From Enoplolaimus lenunculus (taxonomy: Eukaryota > Nematoda > Enoplea > Enoplida > Thoracostomopsidae), in the NCBI GenBank assembly GCA_030248215.1, contig JASANG010001449.1:62001-126000 (forward strand): a DNA stretch of 64,000 nucleotides, given 5' to 3'. Position 1 is the stretch's first letter. Every line of letters starts with the position of its first letter. Positions 56,877-64,000 of this stretch are shown in pieces. The notes under the pieces are model-generated. The model saw only the letters and a list, made by a program, of their open reading frames with translations. It did not search any database and was not told where the DNA came from. The translations under genes and the position numbers were made by a program.

Positions 56877-57056
56877 GGCCCATTTTAAGACCACGACCGG
56901 AACGCTTGCCTGCGAGACTGCAATAGAGTAAAAGCTTAAGCTTTAGACTATTTTTTGTTTACGATTTGGCTTAGGTTTCAGCTCCTTCTTTACGCTTAGA
57001 CTTAGCCTTAGGAATATTCTGCAACTACTGTTATGGACCTGTTCTAGACATTGGCC
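56877..57056. mobile_element. TTAGGC MITE, type C
   Basis: Starts GGCCCATTTTAAGACCACGA; ends CCTGTTCTAGACATTGGCC. Few intact TTAGGC units. Confidence 0.75.
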
Positions 57057-57320
57057 GCTGCAGCCTTCAGGTCAAATATACAACCGGCCAAACAACACTG
57101 CCAAGCTATGCAACTGCATCAAGGGTTTTCCTGCGCTCAAGTAATAACCTAATCGCTCATACTGATTCAGAAGAAATGTTTGCGTTCAGGTCAATCAAAA
57201 CAAAAACATCAACAAAACACATTTAATTTAAGTTATTTGCACTAAACTGCAATACATTCAACAATGGAAGGGAGCGAATAAAAGTACTTCCGAAACGGTA
57301 AAAAAATCCTTCAAATCTCT

Positions 57321-57510
57321 GACCAATGAAAATAACAGGGGCGGAATATAAGCATATTCCTAAGCCTAAGCCTAAGCCTAATCCTAAGCGTAAGAATGAG
57401 CATATTCCTTAAGCTTAAGCGTAAGCCAAGCCAAAAATTTAGCCTACAGCTTAAGCTTACTCTTTTCTAGTCTCGTAAAAAACGTTCCGCCCCTGATCTT
57501 TACAGAGGCC
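57321..57510. mobile_element. TTAGGC MITE, type A
   Basis: Starts GACCAATGAAAATAACAGGG; ends CTGATCTTTACAGAGGCC. Three consecutive CCTAAG units near 57358. Confidence 0.82.
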
Positions 57511-57561
57511 GAATCGTTCATTCAATATTGCAAGAAGCTTAAGATTTGAATTTTCCAACTA

Positions 57562-57696
57562 CACTGCAAAAAATGGTGCGTCAAATTGTCTCTTTCCGAA
57601 ATAGGATTTTCTGGACTACACAAGCTGAGTGAAATTCGACTCCGCCAGAGTCATATTCAGAAAGAGTCAATTTGACTCACCACTTTTTGCAGTGTA
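57562..57696. mobile_element. MITE-like element, family CACTGCAAAAAATGG, short copy
   Basis: Ends CACTGCAAAAAATGGTGCGT and ACTCACCACTTTTTGCAGTG; the centre is deleted compared with other copies. Confidence 0.8.
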
Positions 57697-58320
57697 AGTA
57701 CGGTTGTTGTAACTTTACCCAAGGCAGGTTTGTTTCATTTGAACTCATTCAAGTTTAGCCGTTTAGTTAAATTTTCAATCTGTAAACGCTGAGAATTTGA
57801 ATCCAAAAAGACTAAGGCTTTGTAGATGAAACACGTGAGCATACCGTTCAAATCTTTGGCCAAATGTTTTAAGACAAAGTTTTCATCCAGGTTAGAACAA
57901 TACAATTCAATTAAAGAAACATTATATAACTCAATCAAAATACATAATACAGCATTTGCATATATATCAATGTGAACATTAATTTCTTATCTAATGAAAT
58001 AATACCTTACTTTTTTATTGTTTTTAAAATTCTTTATTATTTCACTGTATATAATAGGATCAGTTTGCCTTTTAGGCAGTGTTGCATTATATGAGTATTT
58101 TAATGTCGTCCGGCCTTGTGCAACAACATCGGCCATTATGGGGCATAGTATAGAAATTGCCGCACGGCGCCGCTCTGCGCTACGCTTACATATACACCTC
58201 TATTAGGTTAATTGGAAATCGCGCAAAATAGTACACTTTCATGTATTCAAAATTACTGAGCCCGTAGTTCGTTGTAAGCTTTAGATTGTGAATAAAATTA
58301 GAAATCAGGTAAGAAGAACA
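57697..58320. other. Intergenic AT-rich DNA, nothing recognised
   Basis: Short ORFs only. Confidence 0.4.
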
Positions 58321-58531
58321 GGCCCATGTAACGATCAGGGGCGAAGAGCGTTTTTGTGTGGGACTAGAATAGAGTAAGCTTAAGCTTTAAACTAATTTTT
58401 GTTGCTTGGCTTAGGCTTGGGCTTAGGAATATGGTCAGTCTTACGCTTAGGTTTACGCTTAGGCTAGGCAAAGGCTTAGGAATATGCTTACAATACTGCT
58501 AGCTCCGCCGCCCATGTTCTTTACATTGGCC
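58321..58531. mobile_element. TTAGGC MITE, type A
   Basis: Starts GGCCCATGTAACGATCAGGG; ends ATGTTCTTTACATTGGCC. Confidence 0.85.
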
Positions 58532-59209
58532 AAAAACGTATAGTATCTTGCGTCGGGGTAGGAGAAAGATATACAGATTTTTAATACCGAATATAGCGAA
58601 AAATCACAACTGTATTCTGGGTCAAAAACGAACAACCTCATAAATTTGTTGTTTTGCAAACCAAATCAACTCAAAATTCCTGCTAAACCACGCATACATA
58701 GAACACGTGCCGCGAACACAATTAAGCCTCAGTTTCAAGAGTTTGCTTGTTAACCAGTGGCGTTGGAGTCGGGCCGACTGTCTTCATTTTTGCGATAAAA
58801 ATATATTGGACGTAATAGCCAAAATACAGAAAGGTTAAGTTTATAATAAATAGCAAAATATACGCTACCCTACAAATCTCTAAAATTGCATTTGGTTTCT
58901 CGTTCGCTTCGATCACGAGGTTTTTTCTAACATTACAATTTGTGCCCTCCTCGTATGTTGTAGCCCTATTTTTGAATCAACTGTTATGACATTGTTGTAA
59001 ACCTATTGGCGAATTAATTTTAAACTAGGCGTAGGTTCACGCTTAATTTTAATTCATATCGGGACTTGTTATATGCATAGGCCAAAAATATTATATATAT
59101 GCAAGTGAGCATTCAATAAAAACATAATTTCAAATAAATATTTTTGCCGAAACCCAACTATACATTGACCCGAGACCCTTCATAGCGGGAGGACAGGTTC
59201 TTTGATCTT
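58532..59209. other. Region downstream of ZC2HC1 copy B
   Basis: AT-rich; a short GGTTTCTCGTTCGCTTCG repeat at 58890. No polyadenylation site could be assigned with confidence. Confidence 0.4.
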
Positions 59210-59328
59210 TTACCGACGTCTTGACGTTCGACTTTTTTTGCTATGTTTATTTGATGATTTCCGATCGTGACGATCACGGGAGTGTCCACTGCTTCTACGT
59301 TCACCTGAGCTGCTTCGTTTTGACGATC
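59210..59328 (-). CDS. ZC2HC1: ZC2HC1 copy B exon 3 (RS tail)
   Basis: Acceptor GTTCATTTCAG|GA. 38 residues of mostly Ser, Arg, Lys and His, then TAA. Confidence 0.8.
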
Positions 59329-60518
59329 CTGAAATGAACCTCTTTTCTCGCATAGAGAATAATGTGAGCAACTTATGTCAAAAACTGTGTACCTTAATTT
59401 AATAATAAGCGCTATGAAACTACTGAAATATGTCCGAAAGAGATATTTTAGGTATCGGTTATAAAGTAAAAAAATAAACAAGGTTGGTTTTTTTCTAAAA
59501 AGGTTCTTTCTTTAAATATAACTCATTTGATTTGAATGCATCGGTGACAAATTCGCTACAAAAGTTCGTTTTGAAATCGAATTTTTTTGAGCAAATTTAT
59601 CACCGATACGTTGAAAAACAACAAGTGAGTTCAATGGTTGAAAATTCAAGCAAATTTCAAACAACTCACTATTCCTTGATTTTGTGCCGTGTGCCTTGGC
59701 CGCCCGCGGCCGATCAGGACTCGAATGTGGGCTGTTGTATCGGTCGTTACGAGGCGGTCCATCGGCATAGTCTGAATCACGCCGTTTGGCGGCGCGGCCA
59801 GCTTGCGCACCCTCGCGTATTTGACGACTTTTTTCTTTCCAGTGTGTTTTCGGCGGCGAATAATGTCCGTGATGCTTGACGTAATCTCGTTGACGGTTCC
59901 GAATCGCAGAAATTGGAATATCGCTGTCGTTTGCTCGCTGCCGTCCACTATCGAATACCTGTTTGAAAAACACAAAACAAAATTGTTTCAAAATTGAAAA
60001 ATTTGAAAATATTGAGTTGTATTTTAAATATTTAAAATGTTTGCTTGAAATTTGAAATTTGAAACTCTTTTACAACTATACATAAAAGTTCTTGAAAAAG
60101 AGTCTAAGTAGTCTAATGGCATTTAAAGTTTTGTGCTAAAATTCCTGCAAATACTTTGTTGCGATTCGGATTGTGACCGAGTGTAATTCCTGGTTGTGAA
60201 GGCTTTCTATTAAAAATTCGTTTTAAATTCGCTCAAATATAAGCTTAAATATAACCATTTTCAGATGAACATTTTTTTTGTTGAGTTTGAACTTGAGTTC
60301 AATAAAAAGTACTCATTTCAAATACCGATTACCTTTCGCGCTGCGCCACCAGTTTTCCGACAAATTTCTTCGTGTTTCTTCAATCGACTGACAACAAACC
60401 GCCGACCGCAACTACGGCAAACTTCCATCTCGCCGTCGTCGTACTCATCATAGTCTTTGTCGTAATCGATTAAACTCGCATACGGGCATTCTTTTTTCGA
60501 TTTTCGACCAAAAACCAT
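59210..60518 (-). CDS. ZC2HC1: ZC2HC1-family C2HC zinc-finger protein, copy B (three exons)
   Basis: Exons 60518-60333, 59958-59670 and 59328-59210 join in frame (phases 0 and 1) to 197 residues. Residues 1-62 hold an acidic stretch (DYDKDYDEYDDGEMEV) and the finger CRSCGRRFVVSRLKKHEEIC. Exon 2 begins VFDSGRQRANDSDIPISAIR, the family FDS-RQRA-DIP motif, then SPPKTHWKEKSRQIREGAQA. The tail is RS-rich (SSKRSSSGERRSSGHSRDRH) and ends RTSRRR. It is clearly paralogous to copy A along the first two exons; the tails share only composition. The family's second C2HC finger is missing. Plus-strand ORFs opposite exon 2 are shadows. Confidence 0.86.
59670..59958 (-). CDS. ZC2HC1: ZC2HC1 copy B exon 2
   Basis: Acceptor TTTCAAACAG|GTA; donor AGGAATA|GTGAGT, phase 1. 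Confidence 0.85.
60333..60518 (-). CDS. ZC2HC1: ZC2HC1 copy B exon 1 (zinc finger)
   Basis: 62 codons from ATG; donor GCGAAAG|GTAATCGG, phase 0. Confidence 0.88.
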
Positions 60519-61066
60519 TTTTAATTTTTAAATTTTAATTTTTAAAAAATATGTTTTTTGAAGTATGATTTTAAGTTCGGGTACTTTGGAAAGGTGAAGA
60601 GGGTGGAATGAAAGGCAGTGCAAGATAAACCCGTCGATTATATATATATAGTATGTCGATAATTCGTTTATTTTTAAATACGTAAGGAGTCTAAAATTTT
60701 GAACATTTGACAAACGTTTAGTTGTCCGTTTAGGAGCTGAACTAAATCGAAGATATTGGCATTTGCTTTGGCATAGACTTAGGCTTAGGTTTGTAAATTC
60801 GTGTTGAAAAAATGGAATTTCTGTCTTGATCAAAATAATGGATTAATGTTTATATTTAGCTTCTATTGTTGTTATAATCTTACGGGAGGTCTTAAAGCTT
60901 GGATCCACCGTTGGTTCGAACCCCCAGCGAAGATAAAATTGCTAGGGCTTGTTCGTAATTATTGCGTTAATGTTAAAATAGTCGAAGTGTTTTACAAAAC
61001 AACTGCAGATGGAAGTGAAAGATTTTGCACAAAATAAATTTTCGGTAGAATGGCTGGCTAATTATA
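60519..61066. other. Upstream region of ZC2HC1 copy B
   Basis: AT-rich. A (TA)n tract lies at 60640-60651 and a lone TTAGGC MITE remnant at about 60768-60795. Confidence 0.4.
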
Positions 61067-61241
61067 AATGTATAGAACATGACCCAAACAGTAGTGTAAG
61101 CAAATTCGTAAGCCAAAACCTAAGCGTAGAGCAAAAACCGGAGGCTAAGCCTAAGCCTGCGCAAAAAAATAGCCTAAAGCTTAAACTTACTCTATTGCAG
61201 TTCCGCGGAAAAACGGTTCCTCCCTGATCTTTAGATTGGCC
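61067..61241. mobile_element. TTAGGC MITE, degraded
   Basis: Left ATGTATAGAACATGACCCAAAC; right CTGATCTTTAGATTGGCC. It mixes a type C left end with a type A right end. Confidence 0.7.
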
Positions 61242-61731
61242 GAATAGCTAAACAAATGTTTTTAAAGGTCATTTGCAACTGTAAAGCTAAAGGTGGAAAT
61301 TGAATGCTGCCCACTCTCAGCTCCCTTAACTTTACTAGATGGTCGCCTTTAAAACCAGGACTAGAGGTCTCCCATGTCCAGAGTGGGTCCATCCTGCGTC
61401 GACATCCTTGGAGGTAACCGCGAAGTCCATAAGGTCCAGTGTGTATGCAGTAAGAAAAACTCTTCGGCTACTTTAACCTTATCGTAATGACTGCATGCAA
61501 ACCTGAACCAATTTACCATCCGAGCGAGTTCATAGCGGGTCTATTAGCAGGAGCCGTATCCTGAGTTAAGGTCCGCAACATAGGTCAAAACCAAACAGTT
61601 GCAATAAATTAGGTACTAAATTTGTGTTTGGGTTCTTGCTCATTTCCGTCGCCATCATTGTTCTTTATTTAATCGGCTTCGCCTATTCGGCGTTTTTGGA
61701 TCCGCCACTGGTTCGCAACTGTAAACAAAAC
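61242..61731. other. Intergenic DNA, unassigned
   Basis: 61300-61580 is GC-richer, with no readable frame of note. A lone GGATCCGCCACTGG MITE end lies at 61699. Confidence 0.4.
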
Positions 61732-61973
61732 GACCCATGTTACTATAAGGGGCGTCCAGATTACTGGTTGGTCTATAAAAGACTAAGTTTACATTCTAGA
61801 TTTCACTTTTTGCTTAGGCTTAGGCTTACGCTTAGGCTTAGCCTTAGGAACACATTTTTGCTACGCTTAGGCTTAGCCTTAGGCTTAGGAACACATTTTT
61901 GCTACGCTTAGGCTTAGGCTTACGCTTAGGAATACGCTTAGTAAACTGTTACGCTCCTTAAAGTAACATTGGC
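61732..61973. mobile_element. TTAGGC MITE, type B
   Basis: Starts GACCCATGTTACTATAAGGG; ends CCTTAAAGTAACATTGGC. A roughly 50-bp segment with GGAACACATTTTTGCTACGC is duplicated inside. Confidence 0.85.
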
Positions 61974-62560
61974 TAACAAAACTATGGATTGGCTCGGCCT
62001 TCAATGAAAATCGCCCTGAAATGTTTTAGTCCCACTTCCAAGGCATGTGAAATCACCATTGACCTGTTCTGAAATGATTTTAGCTTCCCTGCGACGTTGA
62101 TATGGCTGTGTGGACCGGCTTCGTGGGTACGCAACTCAAACACGTTTTTGGCCCGATATGTTGCCTTGTAAAACCTATGATTAATAGATACCGGGGAAAA
62201 ATGGTAGTTAACATTTGAAAGCAAATGCTTTTGAATGAAAATATGGCCCAGGTTGCCGTTAGATACCAATGCCTGAAAATTTGGCAATTGCTAGTTTGTG
62301 TGCTTTCGTGTATTCTATTTGGTTTAGTTGTGGTACCAACAAAAAACATTTCAATAAAGCGTGACTCAGTGATGAAAAAATAGTAGAAAATCATAAACAC
62401 AACCAGCTTTGTAAGAATCGTACCCACTTGCAAATATAATGACACACTTTAAGGTGCTACGACTTTTTAAAGGACTGTGGTTAGCTTAAGGAGGCTAGGA
62501 ACAGGATTAGGTAAACGCAGCAAATATATATTTATATTGTACTCTGGGATCGAAAGGTGG
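61974..62560. other. Intergenic DNA, nothing supported
   Basis: Two overlapping minus-strand ORFs of 101 and 121 codons are low-complexity and unrecognised. Confidence 0.35.
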
Positions 62561-62639
62561 ATGTCCGTCGGTTCTTCCGTCTGTCCGTCTGTCCTTCCGA
62601 AAAGAATCTCAGGAACAGCTTAATCGAATTTGATAAACT

Positions 62640-63070
62640 TTTTTTGTTTGAAAGCCAATATTAGCTATAGGCTAATTTGCTAATTATTTAAGCCTAAAAT
62701 AAGACTTTCTGCGGTATTTAACTAATTATTAGTCTAATAGATAATTTGCATACTAGCATAATTTATAAGCCTAAATTAGGACTTTTTACAACATTTCACT
62801 AATTCTTAGGGTCTAAAGGGTTTTTGGGTGCGACAAACTTGAACAAAAATTGTTTACAAAACTTCAAAACCAATAACTGAATAGTTAGCTATTATCTAAT
62901 TTGCATATTAGCATAATTGATAAGACAAAATTAAGACTTTTTAAATTATTTCAATAATTATTATGGTTACTGAGGGTTTTTGGGTGCGAGGAATATGAAT
63001 AAATTGTTTACAAACCTCCAAAACCGATAAATGGATACCTAGTTACAGGTAATAACTAAATTTGCATATT
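62640..63070. repeat. Degenerate ~180-bp satellite-like repeat
   Basis: About two and a half units sharing TAATTTGCATA(C/T)TAGCATAAT, GACTTTTTA, AGGGTTTTTGGGTGCGA and AATTGTTTACAAA. Preceded by a CCGTCTGTCCGTCTGTCC tract at 62570-62600. Confidence 0.7.
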
Positions 63071-63099
63071 ACATTAATTGGTTATGAGTGGTTGATGTT

Positions 63100-63695
63100 C
63101 GATTACCTAAGTTGCCGACTTAAGTAAGTACTTAAATTTTCGGCCACAACCATAAAACACGAAATATCGGCCATTGCCATTATAAGGAACTAATAGTTTT
63201 GATTTATGTTAAGGAGACATTATTAGTGTACAATTTTAATTAGACAAAGGCTAGGACCAAAAGGCTAGTTTGCCTGAGTGGTTAATTTGTAGTATATCAA
63301 ATTTACTCAGCGACTTAAGTATTTACTTAACTTGACCCCTTCTCACATTGAGTTGCCTGTAGGCAACTCAGCGCAGTGTATATACGTTAAATAGTATATA
63401 TCGCACCGTGTTTAACAATTGCAACACGTATACATAGTACTAAATCATCACAAGACGTGAGAGCCCCCTCGGGCTCGAGCGTCAATCTCCAATAGCTGAG
63501 TGGAGATGGTATACGCCTCCCGCTCCAGTCACTGGAGTTCGAATCCTAGCATAAAAGTAGGTCTCAGGGGAAATAGAAAATATTCATGGGAGAAAGGGTT
63601 AAGTACACTTTTAAACACGGCAAAATAGTTAAGCAATTGCTTAGCCCGTACTGAAGTACTAAGTCGTATTTAAGTAGCGTTTCGGAAACCCAGCC
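63100..63695. mobile_element. MITE-like element with ACTTAAGT-rich ends, copy 2, interrupted
   Basis: The right end AAGTAGCGTTTCGGAAACCCAGCC matches 50366-50740. The left end is less clear. A TTAA MITE (63332-63602) is inserted in the interior. Confidence 0.55.
63332..63602 (+). mobile_element. TTAA-flanked piggyBac-like MITE with tRNA-like core, copy 4, nested
   Basis: Left TTGACCCCTTCTCACATTG (TTAA decayed to TTGA); right GAGAAAGGGTTAA. A-box TAGCTGAGTGG (63493-63503), B-box AGTTCGAATCC (63536-63546). Confidence 0.85.
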
Positions 63696-64000
63696 ATTGT
63701 ATATTATACATATTATATACTCGTACTGAGGAATGCAGTTAAGCGATTATGTTTTGAATGAGTCTCGCACAGTCTCTCGCTGCATAAGCAAAATCCTGAG
63801 TCTCAACTTGTTAAGCACAAATACTAATCCTTAGCTTAAGCCTAAGCGAAAACCTAAGATTGGGACATTATCCGAAACTTGATCCTTAACATGGATGCGG
63901 TATCGAAAGCTGGTTATATTAAATTGTCAATTGTGCATAAACTGAGAAACTTCAAATAGAGTAAAATCTAAGACAGGCTACTCATTCAAAAGCTGTTCCA
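63696..64000. other. Window end; TTAGGC-like trace
   Basis: CTTAAGCCTAAGCGAAAACC at 63836-63855 is a possible MITE remnant; nothing else seen. Confidence 0.35.

Noticed and set aside
59532-59879. Plus-strand ORF opposite ZC2HC1-B exon 2
   Set aside because: A shadow of the minus-strand exon, which carries the family motif and matches its paralogue.

Overview
This is a eukaryotic nuclear window: AT-rich, gene-poor, with GT-AG introns of about 0.3-3.4 kb and a very dense load of short inverted-repeat elements. A nematode, perhaps an early-branching repeat-rich one, is my best guess. TTAGGC, the nematode telomere unit, is everywhere, but here it is carried inside interspersed elements, so the assignment is tentative. 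I see no rRNA, no functional tRNA, no CRISPR array and no operon.

Genes. (1) 2854-4512 (+) is an apparently intronless RAD51C-type recombination ATPase with a long Thr-rich N-terminus. (2) 6619-20896 (-) is a nine-exon small-conductance Ca2+-activated K+ channel (SK/KCNN). I assembled it by hand: eight GT-AG junctions keep one frame through S1-S6, the GYG filter, the calmodulin-binding domain and a C-terminal coiled coil, for 1,457 codons. Glutamine-rich tracts lie at both ends. (3) 51028-53709 (-) and 59210-60518 (-) are tandem paralogues of the ZC2HC1 zinc-finger family. Each has three exons with identical intron phases, and each carries a basic RS/K-rich tail where the family's second finger would be. 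(4) 33217-33373 (-) may be one exon of an unrecognised gene.

Mobile DNA. 38522-42435 is a non-autonomous LTR retrotransposon with a CCATG target duplication, a primer-binding site, a polypurine tract, a 1.3-kb interior with a small spliced reading frame, and an internal deletion in the 5' LTR that removed its promoter. Several inverted-repeat (MITE-like) families fill introns and intergenic DNA. One is a TTAGGC-bearing superfamily with three terminal types. Another is a roughly 270-bp piggyBac-like TTAA element with a tRNA-like core that has Pol III A and B boxes. Others have termini CACTGCAAAAAATGG, CACTGTAA, TGTAGTGAYCCGAATAA, AGTGTGCAAC and CAGGGTGTAA. There is also a 1.2-kb foldback element. 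Minisatellites of 37, 24 and 21 bp lie at the channel stop codon, in a ZC2HC1 intron and inside a GC-rich element.

Layout: 1-2.8 kb repeats; 2.8-4.5 RAD51C; 4.5-6.6 repeats; 6.6-20.9 SK channel; 21-38.5 intergenic and repeat-rich; 38.5-42.4 LTR element; 42.4-51 intergenic; 51-60.5 ZC2HC1 pair; 60.5-64 repeats. The three genes are functionally unrelated housekeeping or neuromuscular genes and form no pathway.
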